A stretch of 41,862 nucleotides of DNA from Gemmatimonadaceae bacterium (GCA_019745365.1 JAIETI010000035.1:1-41862); one strand, 5' to 3'; positions 1 to 9,560 are shown, counted from the stretch's first letter. Program-made: numbers and translations. The notes: generated by a model not told the origin, from the letters alone.

Positions 1-1
1 G

Positions 2-2554
2 CTCAACGGCAACGACACCGTCTCCGTTGTGCTGGAGTCGGTGACCAGCGCGGTGCGCATGGTCGCCACCGACGGGCGCGCGACGAGCGACACGACGGTG
101 ATCGACGCGGTCGATCGCCCCTTCCTCGGCGAAGTCGTCGCGACGGTCCGCTTTCCCGCGTACCTCGATCGCGCGGATGAGCGCGTGGATGCCACCGCAC
201 CGCTGCGCGTACCGCGTGGAGTGACGCTCTCCGTACACGGACAGGCCACGGTCCCGCTGGCTCGCGTCCTCCTGCGCGGGGCGGGTGCGCCGATCACCTT
301 CGCGCCCAGTGGGAGTGGGTTCGATGGCGCGCTCCCCGCCGTCGATGGGAGCTATGTCTGGGAGGTCACCGCGCGCGGCGGTGGCGCGGTCGATGTACCG
401 GCGCCGCTCCGCATCGAGACGATCCCCGACTCCGCGCCCGATCTTGAGCTGGTCGCCCCGTCACGGGACTCGGTGGTGAGCGCGCAGGGTGAGGTCCCGA
501 TCCTCGTCGCCGCGCACGACGATCACGCACTGGCCTCGGTCGCACTCCGCGTGTGGAAGGTCGGGGTCGCCGGCGCAACGACGCCGACGGAGACGCGCAT
601 CGGCGCGCCGCAGGGGAGCGACTACGCCGGCGGCGCCACGCTGCGTTTGGAGGCATTCGCGCTACAGCCGGGTGACGCGCTGCATGTACTTCCCGTCGCG
701 CGCGATGCGTCGCCGTGGCGTCAGGAGGGGCGTGGGCGCGAACTCGTGCTCCGACTGCCGAGTGTGAACGAAGAGCGCGAGATCGCGCGCGCGCTCGCGG
801 ATTCCGCGGTGCAGCGCGCGACGGATGCGGCGCGTGCCCAGCAGGGGCTCCAGCGTCGCACGCAGGAGGAGGCCCGCGCCCGAACCCCGCGCGACGCCCG
901 TCCCAACGACGCGCAGCTCAAGTTCGGCGACGCGGAGCGTGCGAAAGCGCTTGCGGCCGAACAGCGTACCATGCAGCAGCGGACGGAGCAGTTGCAGAAG
1001 CAGGTGCAGTCGGTGCAGGACCATCTCAAGGGCGCCGGTGTCCTGGACTCCTCGCTCGCTCGCCTGCTCGGTGAGGCGCAGCGGATGTTGAAGGAAGCGA
1101 TGACGCCGGAGCTCCGCGCCGCCCTCGAACAGGCGGAGAAGGCCGGCGATCAGCTCGACGCGACCCGCAGCAAGCAGTCGATGGCTGAGCTCGCGGCGCA
1201 GCAGCAACGGATGAAGGAGGCGCTCGAGCGGAGCGCGGAGATGCTGAAGCGCGCCGCCCTTGAGGGCGCCATGAGCACCGTCCGCGACGCCGCACGCGAT
1301 CTCGCGAAGGCGCAGGCCGCCGCGGCCGACAGTGCCGAGCGCGGCATGGGGACCGACGCGTCGCGTCGTGCGCAGGCAGCACGCACGGAGTCGCTCGCGC
1401 GCGACGCGGAACAGCTGCGGAAGCGGCTGTCGCAGGCCCGGGCCGATACGGCCGCCCGCGCCGCTGATCTCGCGGCACGTCAGGCGCGTCGTGCCGCCGA
1501 GGCGCTGAAGGACAGCACCGGTGGTGCGACCCGATCGCGCGAGGCCGCGAAGCAACTCGAGGCCGCAGCGCAGTCGTTGCAGACGGGGCGTGAGGCGCAG
1601 GTCGGTGCGTGGAAGGAGGAGGTCACCGACGATCTCGACCGCGCGGTGCAGGAGATGATGCAGATGGCGCGCGAGCAGGATCTGCTCGCTGCCGAGTCGA
1701 AGCAGCTGCGGTCGGGCACGGGGATGCAGGCCAAGCAGGGCGCCCTCAAGCAGGGGGCGGAGTCGTCGATGCAACGCGTGGAGCGCACCAGCCGCAAGAG
1801 CGCGATGCTCTCCCCCAAGACGCAGCGCGCGATGCAGGACGCGCAATCGAAGCTCGATCAGGCCACGCGCGACGCGGGACAGTCGGGCGGCGGCAAAGAG
1901 GGCGGGATCACCTCGATGCAGGAGGCCGCCGACGCGCTTCGGCAAGCGGCAGCAGCGCTCGCGCGCGATCGCGAGCGTGCCGCAGCGGCGGGGTCGGCCT
2001 CTGGCGTGCCGGAGATGCTCGCGCAGCTGCAACAGGCGGCTGATCAGCAATCCGGTGTAAACTCGCAGATGCAGTCGCTCCTGCAGATGGCGGCGCAGGC
2101 GGGGAAGGCGGGCGGTCCCTCGGAGGCCGCCGCACGACAGGCGGCGCGCGATGCCGCGAAGGCCCAGCGCGAAGTCGCCCGCGCCCTCGACGATGCCGCC
2201 GATGCGGATGCGACCGGGAAGGCGGAGGCCCTCGCGCGCGAAGCGCGGCAGGTGGCGCAGACGCTGGAGCAGGGCGCCACCGACCCGGGGGTGCTCGCGC
2301 GCCAGCAACGGCTGCTGCGCCGCATGCTCGACGCGGGGCGAGTGCTGGAGCAGGAGGATCAGAAGGAAGACGGAAAGCGCGAGGCGAAGAGTGGTGCGGG
2401 AATCGCGCCGTTCACCCCCACGCGCGGCGCGGCGCGCGGCGCGGCGGCCGAGCGCTATGCGCCGCCCGATTGGAACGCGCTCCGCTCGCTCGATGCCGCG
2501 GACCGTCGCGTGGTGTTGGAGTACTTCCGCCGACTGAACGGCACCACGCCGTGA
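2..2554 (+). CDS. DUF4175-like large coiled-coil protein (5' end outside window)
   Basis: The reading frame is open from the first bases, so the true start lies upstream; 850 residues are visible. The first ~220 visible residues look like beta-sandwich segments, with a 'VRFPAYLDRADE' stretch typical of DUF4175 proteins. From about residue 250 to 800 the protein is a very long Ala/Gln/Arg/Met-rich heptad region, predicted coiled coil. It ends with a short acidic/aromatic motif (LEYFRRLN). Family members (DUF4175/TIGR02302 type) are membrane-anchored; the membrane segments would lie upstream of this window. Its stop overlaps the start of the next gene (GTGA), so the two are probably translationally coupled. 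Function is unknown; in related genomes such genes sit near MoxR/VWA (Bat-type) operons, which is context knowledge and not visible here. Confidence 0.75.
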   Translation, partial: LNGNDTVSVVLESVTSAVRMVATDGRATSDTTVIDAVDRPFLGEVVATVRFPAYLDRADERVDATAPLRVPRGVTLSVHGQATVPLARVLLRGAGAPITFAPSGSGFDGALPAVDGSYVWEVTARGGGAVDVPAPLRIETIPDSAPDLELVAPSRDSVVSAQGEVPILVAAHDDHALASVALRVWKVGVAGATTPTETRIGAPQGSDYAGGATLRLEAFALQPGDALHVLPVARDASPWRQEGRGRELVLRLPSVNEEREIARALADSAVQRATDAARAQQGLQRRTQEEARARTPRDARPNDAQLKFGDAERAKALAAEQRTMQQRTEQLQKQVQSVQDHLKGAGVLDSSLARLLGEAQRMLKEAMTPELRAALEQAEKAGDQLDATRSKQSMAELAAQQQRMKEALERSAEMLKRAALEGAMSTVRDAARDLAKAQAAAADSAERGMGTDASRRAQAARTESLARDAEQLRKRLSQARADTAARAADLAARQARRAAEALKDSTGGATRSREAAKQLEAAAQSLQTGREAQVGAWKEEVTDDLDRAVQEMMQMAREQDLLAAESKQLRSGTGMQAKQGALKQGAESSMQRVERTSRKSAMLSPKTQRAMQDAQSKLDQATRDAGQSGGGKEGGITSMQEAADALRQAAAALARDRERAAAAGSASGVPEMLAQLQQAADQQSGVNSQMQSLLQMAAQAGKAGGPSEAAARQAARDAAKAQREVARALDDAADADATGKAEALAREARQVAQTLEQGATDPGVLARQQRLLRRMLDAGRVLEQEDQKEDGKREAKSGAGIAPFTPTRGAARGAAAERYAPPDWNALRSLDAADRRVVLEYFRRLNGTTP

Positions 2555-4257
2555 GGCGCGCGGGACGCTGGTGCGTTGCCACGCTCGTCAGTGTTGCCGT
2601 GGGGGTCACGCCGCGCGCGGTGGTCGCGCAGGCACAGCCCGCGCCATCGACCGCGTTACAGCGGGCGATCAACGAAGAGGAGGCGGGGAAGTGGCGTGAG
2701 GCGGCCGCGTCGTATCGCGTCGCGCTGCATGACGGACTGCTCATCCCGGCGATGCTCGGCCTTGAGCGCGCGCTGTCGCAGCTCGGCGAGGAGACGACGC
2801 TGCTCTCGATCGTCGACTCGCTGCTGCTCACGCATCCGCGCGACCCCATGATCCGCACGGTACAGCTGCGGACGCTGCGTGCGGTGGGGCGCGATGACGC
2901 GCTCCGCGCGGCCTTTGAGCAGTGGGCGGCGCTCTCGCCCCGCGATGTCGCGCCCTGGCGAGAGTACGCACGCACGCTGCTCGGCGACGGCCGTACGGCG
3001 GCGGCGGACTCACTACTGAAGCGCGCGGAGCTCGCGCTGGGCCGATCGCGCGAACTCCTGCTCGAATCCGCGCAGCTCCGGGCGGCGCTGGGACAGTGGG
3101 AGTCCGCGGCCACCGCGTGGCGGGACGGGCTCGTCGATCAGCCGTGGATGGATCAGGCGGCGGTGTTCTCGCTCGGCGCCGCACCGATCGCGCAGCGCGA
3201 TCCGGTGCGTCGAGTCCTGGGTGGCGCCCCCGTCGATCGTGGCGCCCGCGCCGTGCTCGCACGGCTTGAGTTGCAATGGAACGCCCCGCGCGATGGGTGG
3301 CGCGCGCTCGAATCGCTCCGCGCCGACGACTCCACACTCGTGCTGTGGCGCAGCTTCGCCGACGAAGTGGAACGGAGTGGCGCCTGGCTCGTCGCGCGCG
3401 ATGCGTGGGCAGCGGTGGATCGCGCGAAGCCCGATCCCACGGCCGCGCTCCGCGCCGCGACCGCCGCGCTCACTGGCGGGGATGCGGCGGGCGCCCTCAC
3501 GATCCTCGGCACGGCGATGCGCCGCGACAGTCTGCGCCTCTCGGCGAGCGCACTCCCCGTGCGGGTGCGTGCGTTGGCACAGCTCGCGCGGCCCGCTGAA
3601 GCGGAAGCGTTGATCGCCGGCGCGGGGCTCCCCGACTCCCCCGACCGGCGCACCCTGATGCGGACGGTCGCCTGGGGGTGGATCCGCGCGGGCGATGTGG
3701 AGCGGGCGCGCGCCACGATCGCCGGTGGCGGGAGCGCGGCCGATGAGGACGCCGTGAGTGCATGGCTCGCGCTCGTCGACGGCGATCTCACCGCGGCCCG
3801 ACGTGGCTTGCGTGAGAGCGCGAGTACGGGCGCGCGCGACGCGGTCGATGCGCTCGCGCTCCTCTCGCGGACGCGCGCGACGCGGAGCACCGCGCTCGGT
3901 CGCACGTTCCTCGCGCTCGCGCAGGGGGACACGCTGCGGGCGGCGCGCAGCTTCGCGCTGGCGGTCGATTCGCTCACCGATGGCGCGGGGGTCACGCTCG
4001 CCACCAGCGCCCGCCTTGCTCTCGCCGCGCACGACGACGCCCTCGCCGAGTCGGCGTGGGCGCGCCTCGTGCGAGACTTCCCGAGCGCGCCTGAGGCCGT
4101 CGAGGCCGAACTCACCGTCGCGCGCCGACTCGTGGTGCGCGGCGATCGGGTCGGTGCCGCCGCACGTTATGAACACCTGATCCTCACCTGGCCCGAGAGC
4201 GCGCTCCTCCCGCAGGCGCGTCGCGAACTCGAGACGCTTCGTCGGAGCGCTCCGTGA
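2551..4257 (+). CDS. Secreted TPR-like repeat protein
   Basis: 568 residues from a GTG that overlaps the upstream stop (GTGA). I chose this start because a signal peptide follows at once: basic RRAGR, a hydrophobic stretch, then a likely cut after VVAQA. The remainder is Ala/Arg/Leu-rich paired helices (for example 'EEAGKWREAAASYRVALHDG'), the pattern of tetratricopeptide-type repeats, running almost to the C-terminus. No enzymatic motif is visible. It is probably a periplasmic scaffold working with its neighbours. Its stop again overlaps the next start by GTGA, so this is the middle gene of a three-gene coupled set. The repeat assignment is by pattern only. Confidence 0.7.
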   Translation: MRRAGRWCVATLVSVAVGVTPRAVVAQAQPAPSTALQRAINEEEAGKWREAAASYRVALHDGLLIPAMLGLERALSQLGEETTLLSIVDSLLLTHPRDPMIRTVQLRTLRAVGRDDALRAAFEQWAALSPRDVAPWREYARTLLGDGRTAAADSLLKRAELALGRSRELLLESAQLRAALGQWESAATAWRDGLVDQPWMDQAAVFSLGAAPIAQRDPVRRVLGGAPVDRGARAVLARLELQWNAPRDGWRALESLRADDSTLVLWRSFADEVERSGAWLVARDAWAAVDRAKPDPTAALRAATAALTGGDAAGALTILGTAMRRDSLRLSASALPVRVRALAQLARPAEAEALIAGAGLPDSPDRRTLMRTVAWGWIRAGDVERARATIAGGGSAADEDAVSAWLALVDGDLTAARRGLRESASTGARDAVDALALLSRTRATRSTALGRTFLALAQGDTLRAARSFALAVDSLTDGAGVTLATSARLALAAHDDALAESAWARLVRDFPSAPEAVEAELTVARRLVVRGDRVGAAARYEHLILTWPESALLPQARRELETLRRSAP

Positions 4258-5513
4258 TCCGTCGTCTGCTCGTAGGTCTGCTCGCGCTCGGTGTCACCGT
4301 CGAGGGACGCGCACAATCCTTGCTGATCCCGATGGATGATGCGCAGTCGAATCATCTCAAGGCCTATGGGGTGATGTTTCAAGCGCTCAAGAGCGGGCTC
4401 CGCGGCGAGTGGTGGCTCAACTACCGGGGCGGGTCGTTCCTCCTTCCCGACGAGCCCTCGGTGCGCCGCAACGCCGCGCTCGGCGGCGTCGCGTTCGAGG
4501 CGGTCGATGGCGCGGCGGTCGATGCCGCCCGCAAAGAGATTGCCAGCAGCAACATGGACGCGGTCCCCCTTGAGCGCGCGCCGCGCGTGGCGATCTATGC
4601 GCCGCCCAACTCCCCGCCCTGGGATGATGCCGTCACCCTCGCGCTCCAGTACGCGGGGATCGACTACACCCGTATCTGGGATGACGACGTGCTCGGGGGC
4701 GATCTTGCGAAGTTCGACTGGATCCATCTCTTCCACGAGGACTTCACCGGTCAGCAGAACAAGCTCTACCTCGGGTTTCGCGACGCGCCGTGGTTCGTCG
4801 AGGCGCGTGACCGCGATCAGGCGATGGCCAAGCGTTTCCAGGTGAACGGGATCCCCGCGCTCAAGAAGGCGGTCGCGCTGCGGCTTCACGATTTCGTCGA
4901 GCGCGGTGGGTTCCTCTTTGCGATGTGCGGCGCGACGGAGACGCTCGACCTCGCGCTCGCGGCGCAGGGCGTCGATATCGCCGGACCCTTCGCGGACGGC
5001 ACGCCGATGGATCCCGACGCCGATGCCAAGCTCGACTGGTCGCGCACCTTCGCCTTCACCGGCGCGCATCTCGAACCGAACAGTGGCGTCAACGCGATGA
5101 GTGACATCGACGGTCATCAGGTGAACGTCCCCTCGCGCCGCCAGCCGCTCGGTTCGCTCGCGCTCTTCGCCTTCTCGGCGAAGTTCGATCCGGTCGCGTC
5201 GATGCTCGTGCAGGATCATCGCAGCGTGGTCCCGGATTTCTACGGTGTGACGACCTCATTCAACACGGCGCGGGTGAAGCCTGGCGTGACGGTGCTCGCC
5301 AACGAGGAGGGCGCCCCATGGGTGAAGTACATCCATGGCGATCTCGGGCGTGGCTCGTGGACCTACCTCGGTGGCCACGATCCGGAGGACCCGCAGCACA
5401 ATGTGGGGGCCGCACCGACCGACCTCGCGCTCCACCCGAATTCACCGGGGTATCGCCTGATCTTGAACAACGTCCTCTTCCCCGCGGCGAAGAAGAAGCC
5501 GCTCAAGACGTGA
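4254..5513 (+). CDS. Secreted protein of the family named 'asparagine synthetase B' in Bacteroidetes
   Basis: 419 residues starting with a GTG inside the upstream stop. It has a short signal peptide (to about GRAQS). The mature protein begins 'LLIPMDDAQSNHLKAYG', contains 'WWLNYRGGSFLLP', 'WDDAVTLALQYAGIDYTRI' and 'LFHEDFTGQQNKLY', and ends 'HPNSPGYRLILNNVLFPAA'. I recognise these strongly conserved blocks from Bacteroidetes proteins labelled asparagine synthetase B. I see no PP-loop ATP-binding motif and no N-terminal nucleophilic Cys glutaminase domain, so the enzyme name looks wrong. The fold hints at an alpha/beta, glutamine-amidotransferase-like domain acting outside the cytoplasm. It is coupled to the TPR-like gene upstream, so they probably work together. 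The substrate is unknown. Confidence 0.75.
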   Translation: MIRRLLVGLLALGVTVEGRAQSLLIPMDDAQSNHLKAYGVMFQALKSGLRGEWWLNYRGGSFLLPDEPSVRRNAALGGVAFEAVDGAAVDAARKEIASSNMDAVPLERAPRVAIYAPPNSPPWDDAVTLALQYAGIDYTRIWDDDVLGGDLAKFDWIHLFHEDFTGQQNKLYLGFRDAPWFVEARDRDQAMAKRFQVNGIPALKKAVALRLHDFVERGGFLFAMCGATETLDLALAAQGVDIAGPFADGTPMDPDADAKLDWSRTFAFTGAHLEPNSGVNAMSDIDGHQVNVPSRRQPLGSLALFAFSAKFDPVASMLVQDHRSVVPDFYGVTTSFNTARVKPGVTVLANEEGAPWVKYIHGDLGRGSWTYLGGHDPEDPQHNVGAAPTDLALHPNSPGYRLILNNVLFPAAKKKPLKT

Positions 5514-5550
5514 TCGGCGCCCGTCGCGCGGTGGACGGTCCGCGCGGCGG

Positions 5551-8055
5551 ATGAGCGGCGAGACCGACCGACTCCTCCCCGCCGCGGCGCGCGCGGTTCG
5601 CGCTGCGATCGCGCTCGCCGGTGGGCGCGAGGTCTGCTTCGCGTGCACGATGGATGCCGAGGGACGGGTGAGTACGGCGCGGGTCGTCGCGCGGGGCGAT
5701 GTGTCGAGTGTGTTGGCGCTCCCCGGGTTTGCGCAGCGTGGGGAGCTCCTCCTGCACAATCATCCGAGCGGGGTGCTGGAGCCGAGCGGGCCGGATCTTG
5801 AGATCGCGGCCCGGATGCACGAGGGCGGGATCGGCTTCGCGATCGTCGACAACGAGGCCACGCGCCTGTACGTGGTCGTCGAGGTGCCGCGCACGAGTGC
5901 GCCAGCGGAGATCGATCCGGCCGATGTCTCGGCGCTGCTCGGGCCGGAAGGGCCGATCGCGGCAGCGCTGGGTCGCTACGAGGATCGTCCCGGCCAGCGC
6001 GCGCTCTCGAGCGCTATCGCGCGCCTCTTCACGCGGAATGGGATCGGGTTGCTCGAAGCGGGGACCGGGGTGGGGAAGTCGCTCGCCTATCTGGTCCCCG
6101 CATTGCGTTGGGCGGCGGCGAGCGGCGAGCGCACCGTGGTCTCGACCAATACGATCACGCTGCAGGAGCAGCTCATCGCGAAAGATCTCCCCTTTCTCGC
6201 GAGCGCGCTCACCGACCAACCGGTGCGCTTCGTGATGCTGAAGGGGTGGCGCAACTATCTCTGCCTCCTGCGCCTCGAGCAGGCACAGGCCCAGGCCGCG
6301 ACGCTCTTCGCGACCGACGAATCCGCGGAGCTCTCGCGTCTCGACGTGTGGGCGGGGCGTACCACCGATGGTTCGCTCTCCGACCTTCCTGTCGCGCCGC
6401 GGCGCGAGGTGTGGGACGAGGTCGCCGCGGAGGGAGATCTATGCACGCGGCTGCGTTGCCCGCACTTCGAGCGCTGTTTCGTGTTCAAAGCACGGCGGGC
6501 GGCGGCGGAGGCGGACATCGTGGTGGTGAACCATCATCTGCTCCTCGCCGACGTTGCGGTGCGGCGGGCATCTGGGAACTGGACCGACGCGGCGGTGCTC
6601 CCGGCGTACAAGCGTCTCGTCGTCGACGAGGGACACCACCTGGAAGACGCGGCGGCGGCGCACTTGGGACAGACCGCGACCCGCATCGGCCTCAATCGCC
6701 TGTTCGCGCGCATGGAGCGGAAGGGGCGAGGGCTGCTTCCGGCCCTCGAGCGCTCGCTCGCCTCGCAGAGCGACCTGCTCGCCGTCGCCAGTCTTGACCT
6801 CGTCCGTGAACGGATCACCCCGGCCGTGGACCGCGCACGAGCCAAGAGCGAACAGCTCTTCGCGTTGCTCGACGACTGGATGACGGCGGGATCGCATACC
6901 ACCGCGCGCCTGACCGAGCAGTTCGAGGAGGACCCGATCTGGCGGGCAGGACTCACCGTGGAGCTCGACGATCTCCTGCTCGCGCTCGAGGAGATGAGCG
7001 AAGGGCTGCGCCTCATCCGCGAGCGCTTCGAGACGGACGAGAAGCGCGCGGAGGAGATGGCGCCCCTGCTGAACGAGGTGCGCGCGGTCACCCGCCGGAT
7101 GCAGGGCGCTGGGGATGCGCTGCGCGCGGCGCTGCGGCCGGGCCGAAGCGCGGCGAACCACGTCCGTTGGATCGAGCGGCGCAAAGGCGAGCGCAACCTC
7201 GGCGCCGCGAGCGTACCGCTCGACCTCGCGCCGATCCTGCGTGAGGATCTCTTCGAGCGAATCGAGACTGCGGTGATCACGAGCGCCACGCTCGCGGTGG
7301 GCGATGACTTCTCTTTCGTGCGCCAGCGGTTGGGGCTCACGGAGGAGACGGTCGAGCCGACGGTCGAGCAGTTCCCCTCGCCCTTCGACTTCGCGCGGCA
7401 GGCGCTCTTGGTGGTGCCGAGCGATTTCCCGGCCCCCAATAGCGACGCCGCAGGACATCTGCGGCGCACGATCACCGCCGCGGCCGATCTGGTCGAGGCG
7501 TCGGGAGGTGGCGTGTTCCTCCTCTTCACGAGCCATCGCGACGTGCGCGAGGCGGCGGATGCGCTGCGCGCCCTCGGCCTCGATGCACGCTTTCCGCTCC
7601 TCGTGCATGGCGACGCCCCGCGCGACGTTCTCCTCGACCGCTTCCGTGCGCACGGGAACGCGGTCCTCATCGGGACCGCGACCTTCTGGGAGGGGATCGA
7701 CGTTCCAGGAGAGGCGCTGCGGGCGCTGCTGCTGGCGCGCATCCCGTTCCGCGTGCCCACGGAGCCAGTGACCGCCGCGCAATGCGAAGCGATCGGCGCT
7801 GCGGGCGGCGACCCGTTCGGCGAGTACATGGTGCCGCATGCGGCGCTCCGCCTGAAGCAGGGGTTCGGGCGTCTGATCAGGAGCACCACGGACCGCGGTG
7901 TGGTGGTGCTCTGCGACCCACGAGTCGTCCAGAAGGGGTACGGGAAAACCCTGCTTGCCGCACTCCCGCCCGCGACACGGCTGGTGGCTCCGTGGGCGGA
8001 ACTTCGACCGCGCCTCACCGAGTTCTATCAACAGCGCCCCGACCTTTTGCCCTAA
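5551..8055 (+). CDS. JAB/JAMM domain fused to DinG-type XPD-family helicase
   Basis: 834 residues; ATG 37 bases after the previous stop. Residues ~1-115 form a JAB domain with a complete JAMM metal motif, H-x-H-x7-S-x2-D (HNHPSGVLEPSGPD, about residues 69-82). The rest is a superfamily 2 DinG/XPD helicase: Walker A EAGTGVGKS (~168-176), Walker B-like VVDEGHH (D~358), and a 'GTATFWEGIDVPGE' motif near the C-terminus. Four cysteines match the DinG 4Fe-4S set: one in 'NYLCLL', then C-x4-C-x5-C (DLCTRLRCPHFERC). The known role of DinG is 5'-3' unwinding of R-loops, D-loops and DNA-RNA hybrids. E. coli DinG has no JAB domain. JAB in bacteria occurs in RadC/DUF2466 and in isopeptidases, so the fused domain may be a nucleic-acid-linked hydrolase or a docking module (inference). 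Confidence 0.88.
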   Translation: MSGETDRLLPAAARAVRAAIALAGGREVCFACTMDAEGRVSTARVVARGDVSSVLALPGFAQRGELLLHNHPSGVLEPSGPDLEIAARMHEGGIGFAIVDNEATRLYVVVEVPRTSAPAEIDPADVSALLGPEGPIAAALGRYEDRPGQRALSSAIARLFTRNGIGLLEAGTGVGKSLAYLVPALRWAAASGERTVVSTNTITLQEQLIAKDLPFLASALTDQPVRFVMLKGWRNYLCLLRLEQAQAQAATLFATDESAELSRLDVWAGRTTDGSLSDLPVAPRREVWDEVAAEGDLCTRLRCPHFERCFVFKARRAAAEADIVVVNHHLLLADVAVRRASGNWTDAAVLPAYKRLVVDEGHHLEDAAAAHLGQTATRIGLNRLFARMERKGRGLLPALERSLASQSDLLAVASLDLVRERITPAVDRARAKSEQLFALLDDWMTAGSHTTARLTEQFEEDPIWRAGLTVELDDLLLALEEMSEGLRLIRERFETDEKRAEEMAPLLNEVRAVTRRMQGAGDALRAALRPGRSAANHVRWIERRKGERNLGAASVPLDLAPILREDLFERIETAVITSATLAVGDDFSFVRQRLGLTEETVEPTVEQFPSPFDFARQALLVVPSDFPAPNSDAAGHLRRTITAAADLVEASGGGVFLLFTSHRDVREAADALRALGLDARFPLLVHGDAPRDVLLDRFRAHGNAVLIGTATFWEGIDVPGEALRALLLARIPFRVPTEPVTAAQCEAIGAAGGDPFGEYMVPHAALRLKQGFGRLIRSTTDRGVVVLCDPRVVQKGYGKTLLAALPPATRLVAPWAELRPRLTEFYQQRPDLLP

Positions 8056-8073
8056 CAGAGGGTAATTTCAAGT

Positions 8074-8688
8074 ATGCTCCGCCCTGGCAAGATCGTCTGT
8101 GTCGGCCGCAACTACCGCGACCACGCTAAGGAACTCGGCAACGAGGTCCCGACGGCGCCGCTCATCTTCCTGAAGCCACCGTCCGCGATCCTCGCTCCTG
8201 GCGCGCCGATCGTCCGTCCACGCGTCTCCGAGCGGGTCGACTTCGAGGGTGAGATCGGCATCGTCGTGGGGCGCACGCTCACGCGCGCGACCGAGGCGGA
8301 CGCCGCGACCGCCGTCCGTGGGATCTGTGCGGTCAATGACGTGACCGCGCGCGACCTGCAGAAGGGCGACGGGCAATGGACGCGCGCCAAGGGCTTCGAT
8401 TCGTTCTGCCCCATCGGTCCCGAAGTCGCCTACGCCGGCGCCTTCGACGCACTCGAGGTCGTCACGCGGGTGAACGGCGAGGAACGACAGCGTGGTCACA
8501 CCCGAGACCTCGTCTTCTCGATCCCCTTCCTGCTCTCGTACATCTCGCAGGTGATGACGCTCGAACCGGGCGACCTCATCGCCACTGGCACCCCCGCCGG
8601 CGTGGGCCCCCTCGTGGCGGGCGATGCGGTCGAGATCGAGGTGGTGGGGCTCAGTCGGGTCGCGAACCCGGTGATCGACGCCGCGTGA
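8074..8688 (+). CDS. Fumarylacetoacetate hydrolase (FAH) family enzyme
   Basis: 204 residues, ATG 18 bases after the helicase stop. This is the short, single-domain FAH fold (FAHD1-like). It opens with KIVCVGRNYRDHAKELGNE and has the metal-binding acidic set 'VDFEGEIGIVVG' followed by 'AVNDVTARDLQ' and 'KGFDSFCPIGPEV'. The C-terminus 'GDLIATGTPAGVGPL' is also diagnostic. Family members are Mg/Mn-dependent and act on beta-diketone or oxaloacetate-type substrates (acylpyruvate hydrolase, oxaloacetate decarboxylase, hydroxymuconate isomerase). The exact substrate cannot be read from sequence. Cytoplasmic. Its stop overlaps the next start (GTGA). Confidence 0.88.
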   Translation: MLRPGKIVCVGRNYRDHAKELGNEVPTAPLIFLKPPSAILAPGAPIVRPRVSERVDFEGEIGIVVGRTLTRATEADAATAVRGICAVNDVTARDLQKGDGQWTRAKGFDSFCPIGPEVAYAGAFDALEVVTRVNGEERQRGHTRDLVFSIPFLLSYISQVMTLEPGDLIATGTPAGVGPLVAGDAVEIEVVGLSRVANPVIDAA

Positions 8689-9560
8689 GCCGCAAGCAGA
8701 TCGTCTCCACGCCGGGGTTGCGCCCCTCCGATCGGCAACGATCGGTCGGGTCGCTCGTGGTCTCGTTCGCGTTCCACGCGGTGCTCCTGCTCGGCGTGGT
8801 GCGCGTCGTGATCATCCCGGTCGGCGAGGCGATCCGTTCGCACACCCGATCTGTCCCCGTGGAGCGCATCGGTTTCGTGCAACTCCCCAAGGCACCCGCA
8901 CCGACGCGTGAGCGTCCGCGCTCCGGTGGAGACAATCGCACGTTGACGGCGACGCCGAGCACGAGTCCACCGGTCATTGTACCGACCGAGACGCCCACTA
9001 CGATCGCGCCACCTCCGGCGCAGCCGACTGCACCCGTGGTGGAAGGTGGGAGCGGACCGCTTGTCGGTGGTGGTGGCCCGACGAAGGGGATCCGCCCCTC
9101 GTACACGGACCCGCGCGTCTGGATGCGTCCTGACGGGCCCGCCGTCGGCCCGCTCGTGCCGCAGTCACCGAGCGATCAACTCGACACGCTGCTCGCGCTC
9201 ACTATCCGTCGGTGGCAGGACTCCGTGGTCGCCGCGAACGGCGGACGCGCGCCGGGTGACTGGACCTTCGAGCGGAACGGGAAGAAGTACGGCATCGATC
9301 AGCAGTACATTCGCCTCGGCAAGTTCTCGATCCCGACCGCGGTGCTGGCGCTCCTCCCGCTGAACGTGCAGGCGAATCCGGGGAACATCGAACGCGCCCG
9401 CACCCTCGGCTGGATGCGACAGGATATCATCGATCAGGCCGCGCGCGCCGAACGTGAGGACGAGTTCCGCGCCGCAGTGAAGGCGCTCCGCGAGCGGAAG
9501 GAGCGCGAGCGACGCGAGAAAGCCGCCGCTCAGGGCGCGGGAAAGCCCCCCGGCGCCTGA
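8685..9560 (+). CDS. Single-pass membrane protein with Pro-rich periplasmic linker
   Basis: 291 residues from the GTG that overlaps the FAH stop; a longer upstream frame exists but would run inside the FAH gene. A basic N-terminus is followed by one membrane segment (about residues 20-42, 'SLVVSFAFHAVLLLGVVRVV'), then a long Pro/Thr-rich stretch (~65-135), a conserved-looking central part (~150-250) and a charged Arg/Glu/Ala C-terminus. The layout resembles TonB-type energy transducers, but I do not see the TonB C-terminal domain, so I leave it unnamed. Its last 31 bases overlap the 3' end of the convergent LexA-like gene. Confidence 0.65.
   Translation: MSRKQIVSTPGLRPSDRQRSVGSLVVSFAFHAVLLLGVVRVVIIPVGEAIRSHTRSVPVERIGFVQLPKAPAPTRERPRSGGDNRTLTATPSTSPPVIVPTETPTTIAPPPAQPTAPVVEGGSGPLVGGGGPTKGIRPSYTDPRVWMRPDGPAVGPLVPQSPSDQLDTLLALTIRRWQDSVVAANGGRAPGDWTFERNGKKYGIDQQYIRLGKFSIPTAVLALLPLNVQANPGNIERARTLGWMRQDIIDQAARAEREDEFRAAVKALRERKERERREKAAAQGAGKPPGA

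Noticed and set aside
662-2308. Long open frame on the minus strand opposite the DUF4175 protein
   Set aside because: Low-complexity Leu/Arg-rich translation typical of the reverse of an Ala/Gln coiled coil in high-GC DNA; no family resemblance.
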